Source: Isoperla grammatica (lineage: Eukaryota; Arthropoda; Insecta; Plecoptera; Perlodidae). Taken from it: 64,000 bases of DNA. The first letter of the stretch is position 1; each line of letters opens with the position of its first letter. Below are positions 47,758-59,620 of the stretch, piece after piece. The DNA is taken from the NCBI GenBank assembly GCA_945910005.1, contig OX246747.1:40523353-40587352 (forward strand), read 5' to 3'. The translations under genes and the position numbers were made by a program. A model generated the notes under the pieces. That model had not been told where the DNA came from, made no database searches, and saw only the letters and a list, made by a program, of their open reading frames with translations.

Positions 47758-48944
47758 GCACTTGATTTTCATGTCCTCCAGCATTAGTTTGCCATGTTTT
47801 GATTCGCTTTCTTTACTGAATTCAAACAATATGACGAAAGTATTACGCACAGTGACATGGAGGATGATGTGAAGATAAGGCTGGACGCACAGCCCCCTAA
47901 CTTTCTCTCAAAGCTCTGAGTTCTCACCGCCCTCTCGATGTGTTTATCCAGTCCGAGGTGCGCACCTGCCAATAACCCATCACAAGACTCGGAAACTTTC
48001 CCAGCGCCCAAACCCACCCTGGCGGCGTCGACTGATAACTAACGTGTCGCCACGTCTGACATCTAGCGAACTTTATTGGAAGTTTTATAAAAATCGTGTG
48101 TTGAGTTGAAGAAGTTGGACGGCGCCTTCGTGATCCTTCGTCTTCCGATGGTGACGTCATAGACACCTCGGGCGGTAAACAAGCAAACAACTTGCAGGGG
48201 AATACTCTCATAGATCAAAGCACTTCGAAAATATATAATATATTCGTTTTTCGTAAACAATATCACCGTCAATATACGAACTCAACTTTTAGAAGAAAAA
48301 AGACACTTTCTGTCAAGTCATCTACCCGTTTTACTAAACAGATCTCCATTCTTTCCTCCTGCCCAGGGACTGCTACCATATCATGGTGGGTGGTCTTGCG
48401 TGCATTGGTGATCCCAAGAGCTATGCGGGCGGAAGCATGTGCTTCTGGTAGGGTAACCCTAGCCGGACAGGTCGAGGTGGAGAAACCAGAGGAAAGGCAG
48501 TCCACGTCCTCCCCTTTAAATCCTACTTGTCTCTTTTCTCCAACCACCCCCCGACGTCATACAACCATGGTTGTCGAATACGTCGTTAAACAACAAGTAA
48601 TCAAATCAAATATTAATGTAAGAGTATTTATGTAAAGGTACTTTCACCAAGTTAGGAAAGCTGATGTCATGCTTAAGTCCCCCCGTACTCAGTACTTCCC
48701 TTCCCCATAAACCGGGAGTCACGTGACACACTAGTCCGTAAACCGGCCGCCAGGTCGTGTCAGTGCAGCAGCAGCGCTGTGCTACGTACGTGGCCAATTA
48801 AGGAACGAATATTGCTTCCGTCAGAGACGACGAATTAATTCGGAGAATTGAATTAGTTGACGTCACAGGATTGTCTGCTGGAATTACAAGACTGAAGAGG
48901 CATCTTTGTACGGCGGACGGAGTTAACATTGTTTCAGAGTCTCT
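47758..48944. other. unique DNA with a possible repeat-derived frame
   Basis: CREs lie at 48152-48159 and 48858-48865. A minus-strand frame (48269-48547) reads in part RVTLPEAHASARIALGIT, which looks like translated material of a widespread repeat more than a host protein. I cannot name the family. Confidence 0.3.
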
Positions 48945-49018
48945 ATATGTATGTGTATGTATGTATGTGTGTATGCATGTATGTGTGTGTGTATGTATGT
49001 GTATGTATGTGTATGTAT
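48945..49018. repeat. (TGTA)n / (TG)n microsatellite
   Basis: About 74 bp of mixed tatg and tgtg units. Confidence 0.9.
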
Positions 49019-49099
49019 GCCCGACGGGTTGGCAACTGTCGCGTAGTTATACAATCAAATGTGAGATCAACCCCGAATAGTCAAGTAAAAAATTAAGGG

Positions 49100-49355
49100 C
49101 GGAATGATTAAATAAATAAATCCACATTCCGAGTCTGCCCACTCAGTAACTAAACTGATTTGAAGTGGGGACTTTAATTTGAAGTGACTAACCCAACCCT
49201 GTAGGCTTCAAACACCGTCGACGAGTGAGCAATAACCAATCAAAGATCGATATTTCAAATACGAAACATATGAATCAGTGATTGGACAGTGCGAACACCT
49301 GCGGACAAATGCCAGAATCAACAAGGCCGATTCAGAACAACTTTGAAATAATTGA
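49100..49355 (-). repeat. inverted fragment of the 2.33-kb repeat
   Basis: The reverse complement matches 10431-10675 (and 14205-14430): gcactcaat, then caaagttgttctga, the ttgattctg block, gtccgcaggtgttcgcac, ttgattggttatcgctcact, and ctgagtgggyagactc. Homology stops abruptly on both sides, so this 250-bp block may be an independent module. Confidence 0.8.
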
Positions 49356-49439
49356 GTGCTTCGTTGCTAGGACGGCTCCAAAGTCACCGTTTACTTATTC
49401 CTAAGCCAAGAAGTAATGGAATTGAATCCACATTAGAAG

Positions 49440-49520
49440 TTAAAAAAACTTCTGCCTGAAGCGGGAATTGAACCCGGGACCTTCTGCATTGGAAGGACGG
49501 ATGCTATTTTCTTATGAAAA
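49440..49520 (-). repeat. tRNA-like sequence, glycine-like loop (minus strand)
   Basis: On the minus strand, cttccaatgcagaaggtc is followed by ccgggttcaattcccgc. The B box and T loop are canonical and the anticodon loop CTTCCAA is that of a tRNA-Gly(TCC), but the 5' half is not a normal D arm. A truncated tRNA pseudogene or SINE. Confidence 0.4.
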
Positions 49521-49781
49521 ATAGCATGTAATAAAACAATTCCATAGCAACAAATCATGTACTTAACTTGACACTTGACTGTGCATACGGCGTTAAATGT
49601 ATAGAATCTGTACTTGGTTACTAAAGAACTGTTTCAAATTGACCATTGAAAATAGACTAGATGCATTCTGGTGTCAAGAAAATAAACTATTACGACGAGG
49701 AGTCATTGTTGTTTCATTGATAAATCATCGATGGAGCTGAAGTTGTTGAAAGATGACACAGGGCAATAAAATCCCCAAGCC

Positions 49782-49850
49782 GTATGCGGGATTCGAACCC
49801 GCGTCCTAAACCTTTTGAGTGAACCCACAACAAATGAACCGTTCATCTTG
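49782..49850 (-). repeat. tRNA-like T arm (minus strand)
   Basis: gcgggttcgaatcccgc forms a perfect 5-bp T stem with a canonical loop on the minus strand. No A box is visible upstream, so a functional tRNA is unlikely. Confidence 0.35.
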
Positions 49851-50392
49851 ATAAACGATGGAATCTAGAAAGCAGTGATCTCTAAAAACACAGCCTTGCT
49901 GATTGATCCTAACATTTAGCCAGAGTCGCAAACTTAAACGTAGCGAGTTTATCACGGAGCCCGTTCAATACTAGCGGGACACATCTGTTTCGCTTCGTTT
50001 CGTTTTGTTTTCGTTGCGTTGGCCGCACTGGGCCCGCCACGCAGTGTGCGTTGGTTCGATCTCCCGCTGCTGCAATCCCACCGCCCACTGGAACGTGTCT
50101 ATCGCGCACACAAATCAAACAGGCGGTGAGATTTGTGTTGGATTGCGGCGTTGCCGTTTTTATGGGCACGATCGGGAACTTGACTCCCCCCACCTCCACC
50201 CCACTCCTAATAAAATGCTATCTTTAAAGTAGTTGTGGCTGGAATGGCTCTAACAAACTTCGCTCCCAATAATGTTGTATTCTTGTTTACTCAATATCTA
50301 GCATATAAATTATGTTATTCGACGAACGCACATCTGTCTATATATATTCACCCCTCACACAGTTAGAAAGGAACAGCCAAGTACTTCTGTTA
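49851..50392. other. unique DNA, no gene seen
   Basis: A CpG-richer stretch at 49990-50110 has no exon that I recognise. Confidence 0.35.
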
Positions 50393-50600
50393 GTCAGTCA
50401 GTCAGTCAGTCAGTCAGTCAGTCAGTCAGTCAGTCAGTCAGTCAGTCAGTCAGTCAGTCAGTCAGTCAGTCAGTCAGTCAGTCAGTCAGTCAGTCAGTCA
50501 GTCAGTCAGTCAGTCAGTCAGTCAGTCAGTCAGTCAGTCAGTCAGTCAGTCAGTCAGTCAGTCAGTCAGTCAGTCAGTCAGTCAGTCAGTCAGTCAGTCA
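50393..50600. repeat. (GTCA)n microsatellite, 208 bp
   Basis: Fifty-two uninterrupted gtca units with no visible impurity, implying recent expansion. The Ser/Gln/Val frame through it is an artefact. Confidence 0.97.
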
Positions 50601-52478
50601 TGTTTCAACATCCAAGTCAGTTAACATCTACCTCGTTTCATTGTATTGTATGTTACGCCTCACTTTGATTCTCTCAGACACAAAGAAAAACACTTTTAAT
50701 ATTTCATTTTGCTCCGCTCTTCTATTATTTATCGGCCATTCTTTGTTATGTTAAAGCGTTCTTCTACGTCATTGTTCGCAGTTAGCGGGACAGCCTGAAT
50801 TGAAAGAGTTTTCTCTCGTTAGCAGCGCATAACATAACATTCATTTTATATACAGGTGGAGCCCGGATGTACATCTTAAAGGAAGTGGAAAGTATGTAAC
50901 ATTTGTAAAGAATCGTCTTTAACATGAGTAAGAAAACATAGACAATATTAGGATCAATTCAAATTCGTTACTGATATGAATTAATGACGGAAGAAAATTG
51001 GAATCTGTTAATTAAAATTGTTTACAATTTGATAATTCACATGAAAGTTATCATAGAAATCAACGAGATTATTTAAAATAATGTAAACTAAATATAAAAA
51101 TATAGTAGAGACAATTTTCTTCAATAGCTCCAACGTGTCAAATGTAATCTGAAAGATATTTTTGCGATAACATCTTTTGTAAATATGTTTCTGCAAATAC
51201 GGGTAAAGACAGCCAACATCCTGTGGTGTGGCTATAAGACGATTAGGGCACAGACGGGTCCTAAGACAAAAGAGTTCGAACCCAGGACAAGGCACAGATG
51301 TTTCCACCCCAACATAAAGGAAATGATCCGATAAAACATCGTTCTATGCGTATAAAACCAATCTCTCACGACAAATCTCCCTACATCGAAATATTTATTA
51401 CGATTGAATATATTCTCAAATTTCAATTTGACATCTTTTGATGCCGCATCACTCGTCAAAATGTCTGCCTCGGATTCAGTTAGAGGGTTCGAGGGTGTTT
51501 CCGAACGCGGCCGGTCCACCGCCGCCCGCACGGAAACAGAAAAGTGCTGTTGCAGCATTTTTACGGCCAAGATAAATCAGATACATCAAAAGAAATATTA
51601 CTTTGCGAGGCAGAGAAAGACAAAGACGTTGGAAGGAAGACGCCAAGACGGAGAAATGTCAAAGCTCTCGGTATATATATAGTAAGCTAAGCTCTTTGCC
51701 GCTACCTTCAGAGAAAACCTTCATTCGGTCGAAGGGTGGAAAAGATAAAATAGCTTCAAGGCAACACAACATTTCGCAACATAACCTTTGTGGCCGTTCT
51801 AACGCAAAGACACAGCCTCCTAGAGACTGAATCCAATGACAAGGAAATAAAATCAGTGTGGCGGTGAGACGCGAGCCATTTAGTAGCCATTTGGATAAAC
51901 GTGTTACGTACTTAAGTCTCTCCTAGATAAGTCTATGCACTAAGGTATTTCGTACTTATTTATCTTAGTAGATGCGCTTGTCAAGTTGAGGAAAGAGTCC
52001 GCTAGATGGCAGTGGATATCAACGAGGCCGGGACAAATATGACGTCACACTTGAAGGCAATCATGACGTCACTTTTGGCAAACGAACGTTTAAATCATTT
52101 CCACGAGAAAAGCCACGATAAACTCTCTTAATTAATCATCCGAAATTGAGTCTTTTAATGGGAACTTTATCAAGACGCGGGAAACCAAACTTCCGTCGAC
52201 AAAGTTTTCGGGTAAACCGCGCATTCATATTACATGTTAGCCCGTCGCTGTTTTAATCGACGCAAACTTTGATGCGACGGAAGCGACGCTCAACTTTGGC
52301 GGCCAAGACGAGAACTAACTCTAAAAAAAAAAAAACTTGAAGGACTCATCTCAATTTCCTGGCTTTTAGTTTCATTCTGAAGCATTACTAGAGCACAACT
52401 CAACACTAGTAGCATTACTCAAAATAAATTAGATGCATTCCACTAGCAAGAAAAGCTACGTGAAGACGTGTATAGCTG
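50601..52478. other. unique DNA, no gene seen
   Basis: A pair of perfect CREs lies at 52040 and 52064. A tRNA-like B box (gggttcgaactc, minus strand) is near 51276. Nothing coding was recognised. Confidence 0.35.
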
Positions 52479-52817
52479 AAGACTGGTCCACACAGATTTT
52501 TAAGACATAAGATTTAAGGTTTAACGCGTAGTCGTAAAGTTGGATCATAGGAAACACGTACTGGCGTTCACACAAAGTTTTATTTTTAAGACGTTTTCAT
52601 TGTTGTTTTTAAAAAAACGTCTTAAAACCTTATGCATTATGTCTTCAAAATCTGTGTGGACCAGCCTTTAGACGTTGTTTAAAAAAACAACAATGAAAAC
52701 AACGTCTTAAAACTAAAACTTTGTGTGAACGCCAGTACGTGTTTCCTATGATCCAACTTTACGACTACGCGTTAAACTTTAAATCGTATGTCTTAAAAAT
52801 CTGTGTGGACCAGCCTT
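52479..52817. mobile_element. foldback MITE with an internal inverted duplication
   Basis: Left end aagactggtccacacagat; right end atctgtgtggaccagcctt. A further copy of the right end stands inside (52656-52674), so the structure looks like one 195-bp element followed by an inverted partial copy. Arms include gttcacacaaagtttta and aagttggatcatagg, both mirrored. Non-coding. Confidence 0.75.
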
Positions 52818-52915
52818 GGCAATTATTGTTATATTGTAATCAACAATGGCCCAGATAAGGAGGTTGCTTAGCAGCGCTATCTATATGTTAGCTGAGTCTC
52901 CAATACCGATCATTG
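52818..52915 (-). repeat. interspersed repeat, ttggagactc family, inverted copy
   Basis: Contains agcagcgctatctatatgtt and gagtctccaa, the inverse order of 32451-32500. It adjoins the MITE directly. Confidence 0.5.
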
Positions 52916-53159
52916 CCACCATTTAAGGTCTACAAGAAGACTTGAGATTAGAGCCTCACCACTAGGATCGCCACAGAAACATGTGTCACCAACAAAAACG
53001 TAGAGTGTCTTGTCTTAACAACTAAGTTCTTTGCTCGTCGATGTCTGGTCGGCGGTGGAGAAGACAACCCGCGTGTTGTTGCCGACAATGCACAACACAA
53101 AGGCGGTGTGTTTAAGGCGGCAAAGCAGCGCTAATTGTACCACGTGATTAACGAGCCGA

Positions 53160-53182
53160 GGGGGGGGGGGGAGGGGAGGGGG
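53160..53182. repeat. G-rich tract
   Basis: A run of about 12 G followed by further G-rich sequence. Confidence 0.85.
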
Positions 53183-53451
53183 TCATCAATCACGGGCAGA
53201 GATTATGTTGCGTGGTATATCGCGCCCGCGAGGTGGGCGGGAAAAGATAACCAACTATTTGCATATTCTTTGCGGTCGTGTTTTGTTATTATATCGTCAA
53301 ACGCAACAGAAGAAAGTTAATTAATAAGGCAAAAAAATGTGAATTAAAACACGGACAAAAACGACGATAATCATAATAATAAAAAAGGACTCAAAGTTCT
53401 ATTTATTTCAAGAGGCCATTTCCCAAATTGATCTGAGACACTGAAAGAGAT

Positions 53452-53632
53452 TTAATTACGGACATCTAAATCTACACGGACAACAATGCACAACAATAAA
53501 AAAAACTAGTATTCAAATATTATGTCAAGGTTCATTTTTCATTGTTGTGCATTATTATCATTGAAGATTTAGAAGACCGTGACTTACTCAGTCTAAGGGT
53601 CCTAGACCAATTCTGAAAATGGTCTATTGAAA
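53452..53632 (+). repeat. interspersed repeat, gttgtgcatt family, copy 3
   Basis: aattacggacatctaaatct, then acaatgcacaacaat, then the mirrored attgttgtgcatt and gatttagaagaccgtga, then the ctaagggtc tail, as at 47574-47757. Confidence 0.6.
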
Positions 53633-53729
53633 TAAAATGATATATAATTTCTACAAACAGGTGCACGTTTATAAATGACGCTTTATACGTTAATACGCTG
53701 AGGTTATTCCAAGACATGACTGTGTGAGG

Positions 53730-54278
53730 GAGAGAGAGAGATGCGTGTATGGTCGATATTGTAGTGGGAGTGAGAGAGTGAGAGAGATATATATGTAACC
53801 GTACGGCCTGCTGGGGTAATTGACTGTGAGAAGCGACGTAATATGTGTGTCGAGAAGTAATAGTTGAGACGAAGAAGGAAAAGAGAAGAGAAGAGAAGAG
53901 AAGAGAGAGAGCAAAGACATGGTAAGAGAGCTGAGGAATATAATAATTGCGATAGAGAAAGAGAATTCAATTGAATATCGTCTTTATTTGTGGCGAAACC
54001 AAGACATGAGAAGCCTCAGCTTCCGTCTAACAACCTAATAGAAAAGATAGTTTCATGAAAAGTGATAAATAGTGATTTGAGTGGAGGTAGTTAAAATTCG
54101 AAGCAGGGTTTGATGAAATCTATGAAAAGAGGAGGAAAAGGGGGTAAATGACGTGAAACAATAATTGAAACTAAGAGACGATGTGTGAGAGAGAGTGAGA
54201 AAGGGGAGAAAGTGGATTATAATAGAAAGAGAGGCAAGTTATGTGAGAAAGACAATAATTGAAACTTAGAGAGAGAGC

Positions 54279-54315
<37 letters not shown>

Positions 54316-54520
54316 CATGAGAGGGATGGAAGTATAACTCTGGTATATGATACACATTATCTTGCCGAGCAAACGAAATGGAATGAGGGGGGGTGGGGGA
54401 GGGAGAGAGGGTTCCAAAATCACGAGAACGAGCCAAACCAGAATAATACACAAAGGCAGTGATTGCGAAGGCTTCCAGACAGAGAGAGAGAGAGAGAGAG
54501 AGAGAGTGGAAAATAGATGG
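53730..54520. repeat. purine-rich region with several (GA)n tracts
   Basis: Imperfect GA and GAAGA arrays at 53731-53790, 53878-53912, 54185-54315 and 54480-54506 in generally purine-rich plus-strand DNA. Frames here are low complexity and not genes. Confidence 0.8.
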
Positions 54521-55059
54521 ACCGAAAATTAGTCACTTTATTTCCTGCCTTGGATTGCGCGTTGCGTTATTAATGAAGTTTTCCCACTTCTCGACGTTTC
54601 ACAGAACCAGTGAACGATCTATTGTGGATGCTCGCGGCGATGTCAGCCCGACCATGCTTGTCGTACGAGCTACGTCTGTCGTTTCTAGACACAACCAAAG
54701 CCAAAGCTTGTACACAAAACTGTACTTTGTTTTAGATATTATACATTACATAATTATACCAAATTGACAACATATAAACCAAATAGTAAGACTAAATCGT
54801 CAACAAGTGTATAAAACAATTAAAATCGTCATTCCGCGTGATGGTTGACTCGTACATGCTCGAGCATTGGGCCCCAGGTTGGATGGGGAGGAAATTCATC
54901 GCAAAACTCGCCCAAATATTGAAAAACTTTCGCTCATTGATCGATCGAGCCGTAAAAATCGCAATAAGCGATGGAAATTAGAAAAGAACGACGCGACTAA
55001 AAATATGGAACACATCTATACCGACTGCAATAAGAAAAGTTTTTGATGAAAACTCTAAA
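54521..55059. other. unique DNA, no gene seen
   Basis: Nothing recognised. Confidence 0.35.
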
Positions 55060-55085
55060 CCCCCCCCCCCCCCCCTCCCCCCCCC
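55060..55085. repeat. poly(C) tract
   Basis: Sixteen C, one T, then nine C. Confidence 0.95.
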
Positions 55086-56964
55086 ACGCAAGGTTCCATT
55101 AATCGTATTTCCCTCAATTTAGTCTCAAAATCACAAAATACCTCCCCCACAACGAACGTTACAACAAGACCGTTACAAACTTCTTTCTTCATCAAACCAA
55201 TTCCGTCTTCACGAGGAATCCATCAACATTTTCCGATTTTCTAAATAACGTGTTTTATAAGTGGCTTAGTGGCCTTGGTCGATTATATGTTTGTCTGCTT
55301 CACAAGAATCAAACCTCGTTTCCAACTTTTCAATTCAAACTTCTGACTCCATCAAAGAACAAAACCAGTAACGCGAGTCTGAGTTCAGCGAGTCAACGGT
55401 TTTCCTTTGATGAAAGATTTTAATTAACTTTTTCAATTGAAATGTTTCCCGCGCGCAAAATTCGTTGCAAAGTTTAATTTTCTCATAATGTTTGTACAGC
55501 TCTTTAAACACAAAGATGTTTTGATATATTTTAACTCTTAGAGTTACTTTACAGTGACTTTAGATTATAGTTAGTAAAGAAACGTGTTCGGTGTACCGGA
55601 TCTAGATTAAACAACGTTTTAACTTTGAGTTTAGTTTAACGATTGGTTTAACCTGAAGGTCAGCTAAAAGTTAAGCAAAGTACAGATTAGAATCAGTGGT
55701 TTCTTTAACCACGATAAGATATTTTATTAGGCGTGTGTGCTACAATTCACAATATTCAAATTTTCATTGTGTTTATGTAACTCACTCAAAACGTAATTCG
55801 GATGTTTGCTTCTAATTGAGAATAACACAAAGGCATTCGTATTGATATATTTGCAAGTTTCTCTCAACCCTCGAAGGAAAGTTTTGCTAAACGTCAAATC
55901 CACAGCCCCTAAACTAGAGGGCCTTGTATATTCAATACAAATCTTGTAACCAAGGTCTGCTTGATTTTAAACGACATACGATTTATCTCGCACACAATCT
56001 AACTGGAATTTATAAAACATTATTCTAAGTATCTTAAATCGGAAAAACACAATAGAAACGTAATTGAATATTTCCAAAGAAAGAATGTCTCTATAAGGTA
56101 AACTACAACATTCCACAACGCGCAAGACGAACAGCAATTTATTCTCTGTCAAAGTCGAACCTAAGACTGTTGCGTGTTTTTCACTGAGCAGCGTCGAAGT
56201 AGAATTCTGTAATTAATTTTTAGAAGCGGTAAAAAATGCTAGTTTTTTGCACTCATCAGTTAATAACTCGCTAAATTGCAAACTTGAAGTCCCGAGCAAA
56301 AAACCGAACGTTCAAATAAGAAATACGAACGGGTTCTAGAAAGGTACCGTTCAGCTCCCCCCTCTATTTTTTTACGAACAGCAGAAGAACGCAGAATACG
56401 TTTTACAAAAAAAAAACGATTTTCTGACTTCTTCGTCGAACGAATGTTCTGGAAAAGCATCAATATTCATTATTACCTTTGAAATATTTTCTTTTGAACA
56501 GAATTTTGAAAAGAAAATGCTTACTTAGCTTTCCCGCAGAGCAAATGTCTACGCGATGTTTCTTCTTGAACGTCGTGTTATCATTGTAATGTCAAAGAAT
56601 GTCAGACATTCCATAGAGCGTCGTGTCAATGCGACGTAGCAAAAACAATGCGTCTAAAACAACAGAGCGTCGTTGAGAATTTAAATGTATAGACATTTTC
56701 CAAGACGACTTTACGTGTGAACCATCAGATAAAATCAGAAAATGTACAATTTTTACGTTTGAGTCAAACATTTCTTCTTTTATCCAAACTCAATTAATTA
56801 ATATACTTTTTTTTATTATATGTAGATCTTGAAAGTATCTATCCTAAAATGCTTACATTAAAAGTCATTATAAAGATACAAAGATAATACATTAAATTAT
56901 TACGTTTCTCAAACTATTTGTGTCTAACCCTAAAATTGTGATTACTGAGGACTGAATCTAACAA
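55086..56964. other. AT-rich unique DNA
   Basis: Nothing recognised as a gene or clear repeat. Confidence 0.35.
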
Positions 56965-57085
56965 ATAGACAGTACTGTAATCAACCTCCTTATCTGCGCC
57001 ATTGATGTTTAACAATAAAACAACAACGAACATTTGACAGAAAAACTCCTCCTGACAAAACTCTACTTTCTTTCCCCCAGAATCC
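56965..57085 (+). repeat. interspersed repeat, ttggagactc family, partial copy
   Basis: tccttatctgcgccattgat, then a caacaacgaac block and cccagaatcca, parallel to 32508-32595. Confidence 0.5.
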
Positions 57086-57784
57086 AGCATACCTTGAGTC
57101 ACAAAGAGCAAATAAGAAAACTGCCACCATAAAAGGTGAATTGCTTCGCTTGTTTAGAATCTTCCCTATGAGTGACTCGCCTATCGATTATGAGTCGCCT
57201 ACTTACTCGTACATGCAAACACACAGGGACAGTGTTGTAGGACACATATCGATAGAGGACACTAGAGCAATAACCTTATCGTGCAGTCCTGAAAACATGC
57301 GACACGTACACGCAAATGTGTACTACTAATTCGGATAACATGGACCACGTTTGGGCCCGGGTAGAATGTGTTGACTCTGCCGGTCGTAAAGGGCGAATTA
57401 ATGCGGTTCTCTTGTTTTTATTTTATTCCCATTTACTCCCTTTTGTTTCTCCCCCCACAACTACATAATTTTCGAAATAAATCTTGAGAAAATCCAAGAA
57501 ATCTTCTCCTTAACCTCTATGAATGTAAGTCCTACTACTTGTTCTTTCCCCTTCCCCTGACGTCATAATCTAACATAACGGTCGAGTAATTTGTTAAATT
57601 GAACACGAAATAATCTGCTGCTCTTCCGACCGACGCGAGGCGACCTGTAAACTGCGTTGACCGCACAGATCAAAGGTGGTGCGACCTGGTGGCCACCGGA
57701 TTAATTATCTAACGCGTCCCTAGGTGGATAACCGCCTTAGATTACATCACCCGCTGCCCCGTTCATTGGCGTAGCCGTGTAATG
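57086..57784. other. unique DNA, no gene seen
   Basis: A CRE lies at 57558-57565. CpG rises moderately from about 57620 to 57780. Confidence 0.35.
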
Positions 57785-57812
57785 TGACGTCACAGCGGAC
57801 ATTATGACGTCA
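57785..57812. promoter_or_regulatory. paired CRE sites 20 bp apart
   Basis: Two perfect TGACGTCA palindromes (57785-57792 and 57805-57812) start exactly 20 bp apart, close to two helical turns. A (G/C)-rich patch precedes them and gggtataaagg (57836) follows, TATA-like. This reads like a CREB/ATF-regulated promoter or enhancer; the target gene is unknown. Confidence 0.45.
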
Positions 57813-58624
57813 TAAGTGATAACATCAAGATGAGCGGGTATAAAGGCAGTGTTAAGAATTAAATATACATACGAATTAATGAAAAATCACAAACAAATCC
57901 AATTTTATGTAAACAAAAACGCACCTTATCCGAAAGGTGGTGTTTTTTTTTAGTTCAAATGTTTCTCCATGGAAACGTTCTCAATTATATTACCAATAAT
58001 ACCAACATCAGCAAAGTTTCAAGGTTTTAAGGTTCAGGATAGCCTTTCATACCTAGATAGTCATCTCTGAAGAGTGTTAACTAAAGTGCATTGATTGTTT
58101 TAAGAAGTGATTGTGATTATGGAGGGCTCTCAGTTCAAAATTCATTATATCGGTTGTTTCACTTCAGTCTGTTGTTGCTAAACTATAACAACACGAATTT
58201 AATTAGTGTATCCCCGCAAACAACCGCCCTCTATTTCAACTGTCAAGTGGCAAAAACTTGATTCGTTAACCATCACGTTTGAATGAAACACGATGTAAAA
58301 CACAACATTAGTGCTTCGTTATTGTTCGGTTGTCGGTTAGTTTTGATCATTAATAAAACGAACGAGCTGTAAATAAAACAAACACAACCTAGATAGTTTT
58401 AAAACGAGATTGTCTCGTACAGTAAAATGATTAATATTTATTTAATGGCGGTTAGTTTTCAAAGTTTCGTGATCTAGAAACTTAGATAACTTCAAGAAGT
58501 CACTTCTAATCGTACTGGAACTTGTGAAGCTACTTGTCTACTTGTTTTACCCTAGAGTAATTAACATCAAAATATTCTAGTCATATTTTATTGGTTGCTA
58601 TGTTGTATAGTGTTCGGTGCGGTG
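57813..58624. other. AT-rich unique DNA
   Basis: Nothing recognised beyond the TATA-like stretch at 57836. Confidence 0.35.
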
Positions 58625-58765
58625 GAGAGGAGTGGGAGGGGGTAAATTTAAGGTAAATGTGTCTTGTTACAGTTGTAGTAATATTGGAGACGGGTGGGGG
58701 TGGGAGGGGGAATTTAAGATAAATGTGTCTTGTAACAGTTGAAGTAATATAATACACAACCTCGT
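58625..58765 (+). repeat. two-copy tandem duplication, period about 68 bp
   Basis: gtgggaggggg, then aaatgtgtcttgt and acagttg-agtaatat occur at 58631 and again at 58699 with few changes. Confidence 0.8.
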
Positions 58766-59427
58766 CACAAAACGTGGCTAATATGTAAAAGTTAAACGCG
58801 AGTATCGTGGATCGTATCTGGGACTGGCGCCTCCACAAAACATCATATTATTTCTTTATCTACCCTTAGAGCACGAGAGTTCACCCCTAATAGCCTCCGC
58901 TCTTCAATTATCTCATAAGGAATCATCCCTGAACCATATTTAATACTAAAAACCACATAAACTAGTAAACTCTTAACTTCAATAGCAATTATATACTTTT
59001 ATTTATTTAATAATGACACAATTTTAGATTTCATCTAAACATTGAAATAAATTACATTATTTATAAATATTTGTGTCGTATCGTGGTTTTATTAAGGTAA
59101 CTTATTTGGAGAATGTCAAAAGTATTAATTTTTGCTTTTGTTCAAGTAAATACTAATGTGAATTTTATATGTTATTCCTGATATTGAGCACGAAAAAACA
59201 CACCCCATGTCTTCCTTTAAATTTTTGGCCGAATCAAAATGTGTTAGGAATGGCGATGGCTTCATAATTTAATCACAATGGTTCCTACAGTTACCGGTGT
59301 TGATATAAAATGTACATTTTTAATACAGCTACCGAGCTAACGTACCCATGTACTAGGATACCCATCTTTAAGTTTTATCACGGTTCCCAATTTTTCAGTA
59401 ATACACTTTCTCGTCCTCAGACGCTTC
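58766..59427. other. AT-rich unique DNA
   Basis: Holds a weak third copy of the cctccaccaaaa repeat around 58815-58860. No gene was recognised. Confidence 0.35.
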
Positions 59428-59620
59428 GTAATCGTCCGACTACGCGACGATTTAACCTCCTCCGAAACACTCCTCTCGATCAGTCGAAAAACAAGACCGT
59501 ATCGATATCTAAATGTGTCATATCGACAGACCTATCGTAACCGTCTGACTATGCCATCATTTAACCACCTCCGAATACACCTCTTAAACCAATCCCTCTC
59601 GATTATAGCCGAATTACCCC
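59428..59620 (+). repeat. diverged tandem duplication, period about 109 bp
   Basis: cgtaatcgtccgactacgcg with atttaacctcctccga is repeated as cgtaaccgtctgactatgcc with atttaaccacctccga. TATCGATA-like steps are frequent in both. Confidence 0.65.

Noticed and set aside
48269..48547. Host gene exon with TLPEAHASARIALGIT
   Set aside because: The translated text looks like material from a widespread repeat and has no splice sites or domain. I kept it only as a note in the surrounding interval.
49440..49520. Functional tRNA-Gly gene
   Set aside because: The T arm and anticodon loop are convincing, but the D arm and acceptor stem do not pair.
50312..50668. 118-codon frame of repeated Ser-Gln-Ser-Val
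   Set aside because: Translation of the (GTCA)n array, with no flanking gene structure.
58581..58838. A second receptor exon on the minus strand
   Set aside because: The frame is hydrophobic in part but is made from the 68-bp tandem duplication and has no GABA-B receptor motif.
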